Origin: JAICLL01 sp035252155 | Lineage (GTDB): Bacteria; Planctomycetota; Planctomycetia; Pirellulales; JAICIG01 | Direction of reading: 5' to 3' | Length of the DNA stretch: 7,885 nucleotides | NCBI GenBank assembly: GCA_035252155.1 | Contig: DATFDL010000228.1 | Location: 1 to 7,885, forward strand | In this document: positions 1 to 5,744 of the stretch, in pieces | Layout: the number at the start of each line of letters is the position of its first letter | Numbering within the stretch: position 1 is the stretch's first letter | Notes under the pieces: model-generated | Database searches by the model: none | Told to the model about the DNA's origin: nothing | What the model saw: the letters and a program-made list of their open reading frames with translations, nothing else | Program-made: the position numbers and the translations under genes

Positions 1-1
1 T

Positions 2-520
2 CACGACCGCCTAGCCATTCTCGAACGGCTGGTGAATTACTGGCACGGGCCGATCCGGCCGGAGGACGCCATCAGCGAAGCCGACCTAGGAGGCTTGCCG
101 CTGCCGATGCCGCTACGTTGGTGGTACCGCTGGACAGGAAAGCGATCAGAGATATTGGGTCGCCAAAACCGCCTCCTGGTGCCGCGCGACTTCGAGCGCC
201 GCTACAACATGCTCAGGATCAATAACGGCCGGCTTTGCTTCTATGACGAGAACCAAGGCGTATACCAATGGTCCACCGACCGTACCGGTGACGATCCGCC
301 GGTCTTCGGTCGCTACGAAGGCAAAGGGCGATGGTCGGCGAGGTTATTCAGTCGACATCGGAGCCAAGACCGAACACCCGCTGCAATTCCTCAGGCCGTT
401 TCTGAACGACAACTGGAATTACGCTCTTTGAAGTTCCCGGTTGGGCACGCCGCCGTTCACCAGCATCTACCGCTCGCAGTCGAGCCGGGGGGCGTGTTGA
501 GGGCGGTGCGCGGCTGCTAA
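2..520 (+). CDS. SMI1/KNR4 (SUKH)-like protein, 5' end outside window, degenerate C-terminus
   Basis: The frame is open from position 2, so the true start lies to the left; the GTG at 32 is internal. The part up to about position 334 reads as a real protein: an acidic linker, a proline-rich LPLPMPLRWWYRW stretch, an LLVPRDFERRY segment, then NGRLCFYDENQGVYQW and a GDDPPVFGRYEGKGRW block. This pattern resembles SMI1/KNR4 (SUKH) proteins, which in bacteria often act as immunity or regulatory proteins; the family call is from memory of the pattern. After GKGRW (about 334) the translation becomes rich in Arg, Ser and Pro and loses any family character up to the TAA at 518-520. A normal member would continue with a hydrophobic helical C-terminus. 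I therefore suspect a frameshift or deletion near 335-345, but no other frame gives a convincing continuation. No function can be assigned from the sequence. Confidence 0.5.
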   Translation, partial: HDRLAILERLVNYWHGPIRPEDAISEADLGGLPLPMPLRWWYRWTGKRSEILGRQNRLLVPRDFERRYNMLRINNGRLCFYDENQGVYQWSTDRTGDDPPVFGRYEGKGRWSARLFSRHRSQDRTPAAIPQAVSERQLELRSLKFPVGHAAVHQHLPLAVEPGGVLRAVRGC

Positions 521-704
521 GTCAAAGCACGTGCCGAAACGCAAACCAAAACATTTCCACGTGCGCTGGCGGCTGCATCATGCGGCCTGGATGGCGTTGG
601 CCCGTTCACGAGTCGAATCTCAAAAGCGAAAGCACTGTGATCCTGGTCACCGCGCCCGCAGGGCAGATGGCGTACTGCTAACCGCGTCTTAGATTAGCCA
701 GCGA

Positions 705-709
705 AAGGA
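705..709 (+). promoter_or_regulatory. Ribosome binding site of the 62-residue secreted peptide
   Basis: AAGGA lies seven bases before the ATG at 717 and supports translation of this short frame. No clear promoter is visible in the preceding 521-716 stretch, in which I also recognise no gene. Confidence 0.5.
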
Positions 710-716
710 TCGCACA

Positions 717-905
717 ATGTCGCACGTGATAAAAATCGTCCTCTCAGCCGCGTTTGTTCTTGGTGTCGTGTTCAATGCGTCCGCAGCGACCAGGCATCAT
801 CATCGCGTCGTTCATGGCGCTCAGTCGTATGCCAGTGTGGTACCGGAACGATCCAACGCCTGCCCGCCGGTGCCGCCCTGCTTTCCACAGCGGGATGACT
901 GGTGA
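717..905 (+). CDS. Small secreted hypothetical protein (62 aa)
   Basis: The protein begins with a short basic N-region and a hydrophobic core (residues 7-20, IVLSAAFVLGVVF), ending in the signal peptidase I-like site ASA before Ala24. The mature part would be about 39 residues: a His/Arg cluster (RHHHRVV), a short Ser/Val stretch, then a Cys/Pro-rich tail with two cysteines (NACPPVPPCFPQ). It is therefore probably exported to the periplasm or outside, where the two cysteines could form a disulfide. Small exported peptides of this type (signal, basic His-rich patch, Pro-rich tail) are common uncharacterised genes in Bradyrhizobium; that is recalled knowledge. The start is set by the AAGGA seven bases upstream. 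The gene stands alone and ends before a hairpin at 958-990. Function unknown; the His patch might bind metal, but nothing here proves it. Confidence 0.6.
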   Translation: MSHVIKIVLSAAFVLGVVFNASAATRHHHRVVHGAQSYASVVPERSNACPPVPPCFPQRDDW

Positions 906-957
906 CGCTGACAGAGCGGCCCGAGCGCCGTGAGGCAAAGCGACGCCCGGGGTAGCA

Positions 958-990
958 TGAGGCAGGGGTATTTGGGATTGGCCTGCCTCA
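958..990. terminator. Inverted repeat between convergent genes, possible bidirectional terminator
   Basis: TGAGGCAGG at 958-966 pairs perfectly with CCTGCCTCA at 982-990 around a 15-base loop. It sits between the plus-strand peptide gene ending at 905 and the minus-strand PilZ gene ending at 1048, where a shared terminator would be expected. There is no T-run, so intrinsic termination is uncertain. A second TGAGGCA at 931-937 could compete for the same right arm. Confidence 0.4.
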
Positions 991-1047
991 CCGCTAGTAT
1001 GCAATGCGCTGCCGGTCGACGACGAAATAGGTTACGGGCGTTCTTGG

Positions 1048-1296
1048 CTAAGCCGCGCGACAGAACTCAACGCCAACCTGGGTTGGAGTCCGCCAAGCGA
1101 CGCGGCAGGCGCGCACGGTGTCGTCAGTATCGAGCCCCAAGGAAAACCGTTCCGGGAGCGATTCTGCGTCTGACAGGGCAAGCCGGGCTCCAAGAGAGGA
1201 TATATCGCGCACCACACAAACGTGAAGCGACGCGTTTGCCACGATGTGGGCGCCCTTATACACCCGATTGCGCCGGACTCGTCTGCGATCGTCCAT
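1048..1296 (-). CDS. Single-domain PilZ protein, putative c-di-GMP receptor (82 aa)
   Basis: The whole protein is one PilZ domain, a beta-barrel that binds cyclic di-GMP. The N-terminal RxxxR-type motif is present as RRRVRRNR (residues 4-11) and the second motif, (D/N)xSxxG, as DISSLG (residues 31-36) after strand residues CVVR. The rest (ARLAL, FSLGLDTDDTVRACRVAWR, VGVEF) follows the usual PilZ strand order, with the Trp-Arg pair and the closing GVEF typical of the family. With no effector domain it probably acts by contacting a partner after binding the nucleotide. ATG at 1296 is the first start after an in-frame stop; ribosome binding is weak (GAGG about 12 bases upstream). An overlapping longer frame on the same strand lacks these motifs. 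The gene is monocistronic, in an accessory-looking stretch left of the tRNA-Glu. Confidence 0.82.
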   Translation of the reverse strand: MDDRRRVRRNRVYKGAHIVANASLHVCVVRDISSLGARLALSDAESLPERFSLGLDTDDTVRACRVAWRTPTQVGVEFCRAA

Positions 1297-1397
1297 GCTG
1301 CCAGTTTGCGCCTCAAAACGTTACCTAAAGGTCGCCCTGAGATTGGCTAAAATCTTAAATTCTGCAAACCAAGCTTTGATGGTTACTCGTTGATGCT

Positions 1398-1514
1398 GGC
1401 GCGCCATTACGTGATTTATCCTCCGATTAGCGCACCGTTTGGGCGGGATATCGGACACCTTTTGGACACGAAGAGAGACGTTTCATAAAAAGTATTGATT
1501 TTTAATGGCGCGCC
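1398..1514. repeat. 12-base inverted copy of the tRNA-Glu 3' end
   Basis: GGCGCGCCATTA at 1398-1409 is the exact reverse complement of 1503-1514. The right copy covers the last acceptor bases, discriminator and CCA of the tRNA-Glu plus three bases beyond; the left copy lies 93 bases away in the opposite orientation. The core GGCGCGCC is itself palindromic, which makes a chance match easier. The 1297-1505 interval otherwise shows only an AT-richer stretch (about 1350-1375) and two GGACAC words at 1453 and 1464. Confidence 0.4.
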
Positions 1515-1581
1515 CTACGGGACTCGAACCCGTGTTACCGCCGTGAAAGGGCGATGTCCTAGACCGCTAGACGAAGGGCGC
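1506..1581 (-). tRNA. tRNA-Glu (anticodon UUC)
   Basis: Read on the minus strand, the acceptor arm GCGCCCT pairs perfectly with AGGGCGC. The D arm has GTCT and AGGAC around a TAGCGGTC-type loop. The anticodon stem TCGCC/GGCGG encloses the loop CTTTCAC, with anticodon TTC. The T arm ACGGG/CCCGT encloses TTCGAGT. The discriminator is G and CCA is encoded, giving 76 bases. It decodes GAA and GAG. It is transcribed leftwards, so its 3' end borders the accessory-looking region at 1-1505. Confidence 0.97.
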
Positions 1582-1616
1582 AATGGTGCGCGCAGAGGCG
1601 CGCTGACGGCGCGGGA

Positions 1617-1645
1617 CATATAGAGACGTTCGCCGCAAGGGGCAA
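1617..1645 (-). promoter_or_regulatory. Sigma-70-type promoter of tRNA-Glu
   Basis: On the minus strand, TTGCCC (1645-1640) and TATATG (1622-1617) are separated by exactly 17 bases. Transcription would start near 1610, giving a leader of about 29 bases before the mature tRNA 5' end at 1581. The spacing and the strong -10 make this the best promoter in the window. Confidence 0.6.
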
Positions 1646-1674
1646 GCAAGCGCTTCGGGCGCTAACCTGAACCC

Positions 1675-1778
1675 GTTTCCCGGATGCGGTGCACCGCTGT
1701 TCCGGGATCGCGCACACTTGGCGTTTGCGACGATCCCGGGCGTAGCGCACCACTTCGCGCTGCTGCGCCCCGGGAAAC
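1675..1778. repeat. Multi-hairpin palindromic intergenic element
   Basis: The outer arms GTTTCCCGG (1675-1683) and CCGGGAAAC (1770-1778) are perfect inverted repeats. Inside are three further palindromes: GCGGTGCACCGC (1686-1697); CCGGGATCG (1702-1710) with CGATCCCGG (1731-1739); and AGCGC (1744-1748) with GCGCT (1757-1761), extended by GC-rich flanks. CCCGGA at 1679-1684 could instead pair with TCCGGG at 1701-1706, so alternative folds exist. It begins eight bases after the stop of the minus-strand glyoxalase-like gene and would be in its 3' untranslated RNA. The architecture resembles dispersed REP/BIME-like repeats of Bradyrhizobium intergenic regions; copy number cannot be judged from one window. 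Confidence 0.6.
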
Positions 1779-1785
1779 CCGTCCC

Positions 1786-2238
1786 TCACCACTTCCCGGT
1801 ATTCGGCATCGAGGTCCAGGGCTCTTTGGGCGGCAGCGGGGCACCTTTCTGCAGGAGCTCGATGGAGTGCTTGTCGGGGGAGCGCACGAACGCCATGGTG
1901 CCGTCGCGCGGCGGCCGGTTGATGGTAACGCCGGCCTTCATGAGCCGCTCGCACAGCGCATAGATGTCGTCGACCTCGTAGGCGAGGTGGCCGAAATAGC
2001 GGGCTTCGCCGTAATCCTCGCTGTCCCAGTTATAAGTGAGCTCGACCAGCGGCGCCTGGCGGGTCGCTGGGCCCTTGGCGACTAGCTCGTCGTCGCCGGA
2101 AGCGGCGAGGAACACCAGGGTGTAGCGGTTCTTCTCGTCGACCCGACGGCGGACCTCGGTCAGCCCGAGCTTGTTGTAATAAAAGTCGAGCGCGGCGTCG
2201 AGATTGCGCACGCGCAGCATGGTCTGCAGATATCGCAT
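1786..2238 (-). CDS. Glyoxalase I-like VOC family protein (150 aa)
   Basis: The protein has the two beta-alpha-beta-beta-beta halves of the vicinal oxygen chelate fold and aligns by eye with bacterial glyoxalase I (lactoylglutathione lyase), which isomerises the methylglyoxal-glutathione hemithioacetal to S-lactoylglutathione in the cytoplasm. The N-terminal TMLRV-NLD-ALDFY-KLGL block, VELTYNWD (residues 65-72), FGHLAYEVDDIY (82-93), INRPPRDG, FVRSPD and SIELLQK are all family hallmarks. Three of the four metal ligands are in place: Glu66, His84 and Glu127. The first, His5 in E. coli GloA, is Gln5 here, as in the human zinc enzyme. A C-terminal extension of about 20 residues ending PNTGKW goes beyond E. 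coli GloA. The start at 2238 is supported by AAAGGAG 12 bases upstream. It is divergent from the Sir2 gene. Substrate is inferred; another VOC activity is possible. Confidence 0.85.
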   Translation of the reverse strand: MRYLQTMLRVRNLDAALDFYYNKLGLTEVRRRVDEKNRYTLVFLAASGDDELVAKGPATRQAPLVELTYNWDSEDYGEARYFGHLAYEVDDIYALCERLMKAGVTINRPPRDGTMAFVRSPDKHSIELLQKGAPLPPKEPWTSMPNTGKW

Positions 2239-2250
2239 GGGAAAACTACG

Positions 2251-2277
2251 CTCCTTTGAGCCTGCCGCCGCGGCGGC
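2251..2277. promoter_or_regulatory. Divergent intergenic region: ribosome binding site and GC palindrome
   Basis: Only 75 bases separate the starts of the glyoxalase-like gene (minus) and the Sir2 gene (plus). AAAGGAG on the minus strand (2251-2257) serves the former. Next to it is a perfect 14-base palindrome, GCCGCCGCGGCGGC (2264-2277), which could be an operator or a leader hairpin; in such GC-rich DNA it may also be chance. The Sir2 start has only a weak purine stretch, AAGAGA at 2303-2308. Confidence 0.35.
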
Positions 2278-2313
2278 CGCATCGGCCGCTGCGGCGAAAA
2301 ATAAGAGATCGCG

Positions 2314-3093
2314 ATGACGTTACCCGACAGGATCGCTCCCGATCTCGCCGCCGCGATCACGCGGCTCGGCGAGATGATACACGAGGCCCGCTCCATCGTG
2401 CCATTCACCGGCGCCGGCGTCTCGACCGAGTGCGGCATCCCGGATTTCCGCTCGCCGGGTGGGTTGTGGACCAAGAATCGGCCGATCCAGTTCGACGAGT
2501 TCTTGGCCAGCCAGGAGGCGCGCAACGAATCCTGGCGCCGTCGTTTCGCCATGATGGACGAGTTCGGCGGCGCCAAGCCGGGCCGCGGCCATCGGGCGCT
2601 GGCGAGCCTTTATCGCGCCGGCAAGGTGCCGGGCTTGATCACGCAAAACATCGACAACCTGCACCAAGCCTCCGGCATTTCACCCGAACACGTGGTCGAG
2701 CTGCACGGCAACACCACGTACGCGCATTGCCTCGACTGCCAGACCCGCTACGAGCTGCCCTGGATCCGCGACCGCATGGACGCCGGCAATGGCTGCGCGC
2801 CCGATTGCCCGAGTTGCGGCGGCTTTATCAAGACCGCGACCATTTCGTTCGGCCAGGCGATGCCGGAGGCCGTCATGCGGCGGGCCGAGCAGCTGACGCT
2901 CAGCTGCGATCTGTTTCTGGCGATCGGCTCATCGCTGCAGGTGTGGCCGGCCGCCGGCTTTCCGCTGATGGCCAAGCGCAATGGCGCGCATCTCGTCATC
3001 ATCAACCGCGAGGCGACCGATTTCGATGCGGCGGCCGATCTTGTGGTACGCCAGGACATCGGCACGGTCTTGGAGCCCTTCATCGTGCATTGA
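2314..3093 (+). CDS. Sir2-family NAD-dependent protein deacylase (259 aa)
   Basis: This is a full-length sirtuin, which removes acyl groups from lysines of proteins while consuming NAD+, in the cytoplasm. The Rossmann NAD-binding motif is GAGVST (residues 33-38) followed by GIPDFRS (41-47). TQNIDNLH (110-117) is the second NAD/catalytic motif, and HG at 131-132 carries the catalytic His131. The zinc module has Cys139 and Cys142 then Cys165 and Cys168 (CxxC...CPSCGG), and the C-terminal half has GSSLQV (205-210) and INR (230-232). The STxxGIPDFR signature and the lack of an obvious Tyr-x-x-Arg acyl pocket (the segment reads SWRRR at 73-77) argue against an E. coli CobB-type desuccinylase. ATG at 2314 gives a normal N-terminus; a weak AAGAGA precedes it. 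No partner gene is adjacent. Acetyl-CoA synthetase is a common bacterial sirtuin target, but nothing here shows it. Confidence 0.95.
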   Translation: MTLPDRIAPDLAAAITRLGEMIHEARSIVPFTGAGVSTECGIPDFRSPGGLWTKNRPIQFDEFLASQEARNESWRRRFAMMDEFGGAKPGRGHRALASLYRAGKVPGLITQNIDNLHQASGISPEHVVELHGNTTYAHCLDCQTRYELPWIRDRMDAGNGCAPDCPSCGGFIKTATISFGQAMPEAVMRRAEQLTLSCDLFLAIGSSLQVWPAAGFPLMAKRNGAHLVIINREATDFDAAADLVVRQDIGTVLEPFIVH

Positions 3094-3207
3094 ACGAGTG
3101 CTTCAATCCACTTGTTCACAGGCTGATGTCGCTTTTGTGCGGGTGTTGCATTTTTGCCCTTTTCCAACGGATCGCGGGTGTTATCCTCGATTGAATAGAT
3201 TCGTGAA

Positions 3208-3222
3208 GCGCCCGGGGGGCGC
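3208..3222 (+). other. GC hairpin in the leader of the cold-shock gene
   Basis: GCGCCC and GGGCGC pair around a GGG loop, 26 bases before the cold-shock start. It is preceded by a pyrimidine-rich stretch (about 3148-3168). It could be the Sir2 transcript end or a structured cold-shock leader; there is no T-run after it. The 3094-3248 interval shows no confident promoter. Confidence 0.3.
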
Positions 3223-3248
3223 CAGCACAGCGGCGGCAGCCACGGGTC

Positions 3249-3845
3249 ATGGCGTCGGACGGGTTCGAAGCAAAAGCCACACGGACGGGACTCGAGCCCG
3301 AGGTCGATCTCGCCAACGAGACGGCCGCGAGCGTCATCGAGGTCTCCGGCGTCATCAAGTGGTTCGACGTCGCCAAGGGTTTTGGCTTCATCGTGCCCGA
3401 CAACGGCATGCCCGACGTGCTGCTGCACGTGACATGCTTGCGCCGCGACGGCTACCAGACTGCGTACGAAGGCGCACGCGTGGTCTGCGAAGCGCTGGAG
3501 CGGCCGAAAGGCTGGCAGTGCTTCCGCATCCTGTCGATGGACGAATCGACGGCGATCCATCCGGCACAGATGCCGCCGCCGCGAACCCATGTTACTGTGA
3601 CCCCGACAAGCGGTCTCGAACGGGCACAGGTGAAATGGTTCAATCGGCTTCGCGGTTTTGGCTTCCTCACGCGCGGCGAGGGCACGCCGGACATTTTCGT
3701 CCATATGGAGACGCTGCGCCGGTTCGGCATTGCCGAGCTGCGGCCCGGCCAATTCGTCCTGGTGCGCTTCGGGCCGGGGCCGAAAGGCATGATGGCGGCC
3801 GAAGTGCGGCCCGAAACCGGTTCGCTGGGGCCGGCCTCGCATTAG
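3249..3845 (+). CDS. Tandem cold-shock-domain protein (198 aa)
   Basis: Two cold-shock domains, small OB-fold beta-barrels that bind single-stranded RNA or DNA, are joined by a linker. Domain 1 (about residues 32-97) begins VSGVIKWFD and has the RNP1-type motif KGFGFI (43-48) and a variant RNP2, VLLHV (57-61). Domain 2 (about 124-188) begins AQVKWFN with RGFGFL (135-140) and canonical IFVHM (149-153). The linker (100-121) is rich in Pro, Thr and Val. The family usually has one domain of about 70 residues; double-domain versions are common in rhizobia and relatives. It probably acts as an RNA chaperone in the cytoplasm. Stop codons at 3192 and 3204 exclude an upstream extension, so ATG at 3249 is the start, though it lacks a clear Shine-Dalgarno sequence. 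The DUF192 gene follows after 38 bases and is probably cotranscribed. Confidence 0.93.
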   Translation: MASDGFEAKATRTGLEPEVDLANETAASVIEVSGVIKWFDVAKGFGFIVPDNGMPDVLLHVTCLRRDGYQTAYEGARVVCEALERPKGWQCFRILSMDESTAIHPAQMPPPRTHVTVTPTSGLERAQVKWFNRLRGFGFLTRGEGTPDIFVHMETLRRFGIAELRPGQFVLVRFGPGPKGMMAAEVRPETGSLGPASH

Positions 3846-3883
3846 CGGCGTTCGACGCTGGCCTTTCATATGCTGCCGGTCCG

Positions 3884-4339
3884 ATGCTCCGTATGGCCGC
3901 GGTGGTGGTTGCGCTTGCAGCGGTCTACGCTGCGGCTTTGACCCCCGCGCAGGCGGCAGGGAGAGCGACCATCGAAATCGTAACCGGCACCGGCGTCCAC
4001 GCCTTCAATGTGGAGCTCGCGACCAACGACGCCGAGCGCGAGCGCGGACTGATGTTCGTGAAATCGCTGCCCGAGGGGCAGGGCATGCTGTTCGACTTCA
4101 AGCGCGATCAGCCGGTCTCGTTCTGGATGCACAACACCTACATCCCGCTCGACATGATCTTCATCGCCGGCAACGGCCGCATCATGCACATCGCCGAAAA
4201 CGCCAAGCCGCTGTCGGACGACCTGATCCCGTCGCAATATCCCGTGCGCGCCGTGCTGGAAGTAATCGGCGGCACCGCCGAAAAGCTCGGCATCAAGCCG
4301 GGCGACCGCGTCACCGGCTCGATCTTCGGCGGGCGGTAG
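3884..4339 (+). CDS. Secreted DUF192 family protein (151 aa)
   Basis: The N-terminus is a signal peptide: hydrophobic MAAVVVALAAVYAAAL (residues 4-19) and an AQA site before Ala25, so the protein is probably periplasmic. The remainder is one DUF192 domain of about 115 residues with its hallmark motifs: ERERGLMF (51-58), LPEGQGMLFDF (62-72), VSFWMHNTYIPLDMIFI (78-94), a histidine-containing IMHIAENAKP (100-109) and VLEVIGGTAEKLGIKPGDRV (124-143). The function of DUF192 is unknown. ATG at 3884 is preferred because no usable in-frame start lies closer to the cold-shock stop; ATG at 3893 is a possible alternative that keeps the signal peptide. Neither has a good ribosome binding site, which fits translation after the upstream gene. 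The frame is open far upstream but that part is shadow reading of the cold-shock gene. Confidence 0.9.
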   Translation: MLRMAAVVVALAAVYAAALTPAQAAGRATIEIVTGTGVHAFNVELATNDAERERGLMFVKSLPEGQGMLFDFKRDQPVSFWMHNTYIPLDMIFIAGNGRIMHIAENAKPLSDDLIPSQYPVRAVLEVIGGTAEKLGIKPGDRVTGSIFGGR

Positions 4340-4352
4340 CCGCGCAGCGCGG
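4340..4352 (+). terminator. Short GC hairpin after the DUF192 stop
   Basis: CCGCG and CGCGG flank a CAG loop directly after the TAG. The stem is only five pairs and there is no T-run, so it is at most a weak terminator for the cold-shock/DUF192 transcript. Confidence 0.3.
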
Positions 4353-4431
4353 AGGTGTTTGGCACAACGCGACCTTAAGAAACGCGCTCCGGTATCCTAC
4401 ATTGAGATACAGCCGCTGCGCGCCGGTTCAC

Positions 4432-4460
4432 TTGCTGGCGCTGAGCGGAACGTGTATCCG
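4432..4460 (+). promoter_or_regulatory. Candidate promoter of tRNA-Pro
   Basis: TTGCTG (4432-4437) and TATCCG (4455-4460) are 17 bases apart, and the -10 lies 13 bases before the mature tRNA 5' end. Position and spacing fit a sigma-70-type promoter; both hexamers are imperfect. Confidence 0.4.
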
Positions 4461-4473
4461 AGGCCACAATTGG

Positions 4474-4550
4474 CGGGGTATAGCGCAGCCTGGTAGCGCG
4501 GCAGTTTTGGGTACTGCAGGTCGCAGGTTCAAATCCTGCTGCCCCGACCA
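4474..4550 (+). tRNA. tRNA-Pro (anticodon UGG)
   Basis: The acceptor arm CGGGGTA pairs with TGCCCCG (one G-T pair). The D-loop is of the AGCCTGGTA type. The anticodon stem GCAGT/ACTGC encloses TTTGGGT, giving anticodon TGG. The T arm GCAGG/CCTGC encloses TTCAAAT, followed by discriminator A and an encoded CCA, for 77 bases. It decodes CCN proline codons, mainly CCA. Its 3' end faces the pore-forming toxin gene 231 bases downstream, and it could be the attachment site of an old insertion. Confidence 0.97.
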
Positions 4551-4684
4551 ATTTCGGAATTTGGCTCTCTCGCAAATCATGAAGGCCGTTCTGTACTAGT
4601 CGAAAGAAATCCGGCCGGCAAACGGTCTTGGATCTGGCGTCGTCAATAAGCAAATATTCAAGGAAACACGGGCCCGGCAGCGAA

Positions 4685-4714
4685 TTGGTCGTGGCATCAG
4701 AATTAAGGTAATTC
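4685..4714 (+). promoter_or_regulatory. Weak candidate promoter of the pore-forming protein gene
   Basis: TTGGTC (4685-4690) and TAATTC (4709-4714) are separated by 18 bases in an AT-richer stretch between the tRNA-Pro and the gene. This is the only plausible pair I found in 4551-4781, which otherwise holds no gene. Confidence 0.2.
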
Positions 4715-4781
4715 CCCACTAGCTAAACGATCAATTCCAGGTATGTTAGCGCTCATTATCGCCTTTCCGGAATGGAATAAC

Positions 4782-5744
4782 ATGTCAGAGATAAGTTTTC
4801 CGACCAAGCCGTTCTACATCCAATCGAAGATCAACATGTCGAATTGGGCGCTTACCGTCAAGGGCGACCAGATCAAGACGAAACCCATTCAGGGCAATGT
4901 AAACTTCCTCTGGACGGCTCGAAAAGATCCGCGCGGGGGCTCGGTTTTGGCCAACATCGGTTCTGAGCTGGTACTCACTGCACAAGTGGCCATAGTACCC
5001 GTGCCTTGGGGGAGAATATCGGTTCCGACCGGGCCGTTGCTGGCCAAAACGTTCGATTCTGCCTCATCCCTGCAGCTCTTCCGCGCCGAGGCCATGGACG
5101 GTCCCTGGCGGTGCATGAACGCGCTTCTCGACTGGGAGATGAAGGTGAACGTCTATGGTTCCGACCTGAACGGGACCATCGCGCTCTTCCAATGGGACGG
5201 CGGCGCTGACAACGAGGAATGGCTGTTCATCGAAGAGACGGCGCAGGTGGAAACGGTCTCCGTCGACTATCACACGGACCTGATAAAGATCGATCTGTCG
5301 CGCCCGCCCACGTTCGGCGAATACAGTCTGTTGGACAACCGGCAGGGTGGAACGCCGCTCACCGGCTCCACCAGTGTCACCAGTACGGCGACCGATTCGC
5401 GGCAGATCACGAACAGCGTTTCGAACACCACCGGCCGGAAATATGTCCAGACGTTCGGCATGAAGGGCGGCATCGACAAGGTGTTCGAGGTCAACGCCTC
5501 CGGGAGCTTCGAAGAGTCGTCTTCCGAAACGATCTCGTACACCGACCAGACCATCCATACCGTTACCGAAACCATCACCAAGACGGTGAACTACAACGTA
5601 CCGGCGGGCAAGAAGTACAAGTATCAGCTGCTGATCAACTCCGGCAGGTGTGAGGTGCCGTATACGGCACATATGAAATTCCAGTCCGCGTTGCCCGGCT
5701 CCGACAGCGTTTTATTCGACTCCAGGGCGTGTTTACGGGCGTGA
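4782..5744 (+). CDS. Beta-trefoil-like plus aerolysin-type (ETX/MTX2) pore-forming protein, frameshifted near 3' end
   Basis: Residues are counted from ATG 4782. The N-terminal part (about 8-152) looks like a beta-trefoil (ricin-B-like) lectin domain: FYIQSKIN...WALTVKGD (11-29), then WRCMNALLDWEMKVNVYGS (109-127) and a closing FQWDGGADNEEWLFI (136-150) with the QxW-like end. The second part (about 155 onward) has the features of aerolysin/ETX-MTX2 beta-pore-forming toxins: long Ser/Thr-rich alternating strands (TGSTSVTSTATDSRQITNSV, 194-213), a Gly-rich hairpin tip GMKGGID (226-232), EVNASGSFEESSSETISYT (236-254), repeated Thr/Val strands, then NVPAGKKYKYQLL and EVPYTAHMKF. Family members bind surface glycans, oligomerise and insert a barrel. 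The fungal lectin LSL has the same order of parts. ATG 4782 (GGAA just upstream) is preferred over 4743. There is no signal peptide. In this frame the end (LFDSRACLRA) is spurious because of a one-base shift at about 5710-5713. Confidence 0.78.
   Translation: MSEISFPTKPFYIQSKINMSNWALTVKGDQIKTKPIQGNVNFLWTARKDPRGGSVLANIGSELVLTAQVAIVPVPWGRISVPTGPLLAKTFDSASSLQLFRAEAMDGPWRCMNALLDWEMKVNVYGSDLNGTIALFQWDGGADNEEWLFIEETAQVETVSVDYHTDLIKIDLSRPPTFGEYSLLDNRQGGTPLTGSTSVTSTATDSRQITNSVSNTTGRKYVQTFGMKGGIDKVFEVNASGSFEESSSETISYTDQTIHTVTETITKTVNYNVPAGKKYKYQLLINSGRCEVPYTAHMKFQSALPGSDSVLFDSRACLRA

Noticed and set aside
243..431. Alternative plus-strand frame ending in NDNWNYAL as a continuation of the SMI1/KNR4-like gene
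   Set aside because: The tail looks protein-like, but I could not join it to the upstream frame as a recognisable family C-terminus.
1032..1316. Minus-strand frame of 94 codons overlapping the PilZ gene
   Set aside because: It lacks the RxxxR and DxSxxG motifs that are clear in the neighbouring frame at 1048-1296.
1453..1469. Two GGACAC words 11 bases apart near tRNA-Glu, as possible integrase or regulator sites
   Set aside because: Two six-base matches alone are too weak, and no associated gene is visible.
2256..3194. Plus-strand 312-codon frame overlapping the Sir2 gene
   Set aside because: It is Arg-rich with no domain motifs and runs in another frame through the whole sirtuin, which has all its catalytic motifs.
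2748..3869. Long minus-strand open frame (373 codons) opposite the Sir2 and cold-shock genes
   Set aside because: It is antisense to two strongly supported genes, and its Arg/Pro/His-rich composition is typical of shadow frames in GC-rich DNA.
2981..3883. Upstream part of the frame that contains the DUF192 gene
   Set aside because: This segment is an out-of-frame reading of the Sir2 end and the cold-shock gene; family sequence begins only after the signal peptide at 3884.
5219..5653. Second plus-strand frame inside the pore-forming protein gene
   Set aside because: It is a His/Arg-rich shadow; the toxin frame carries the strand patterns and motifs.
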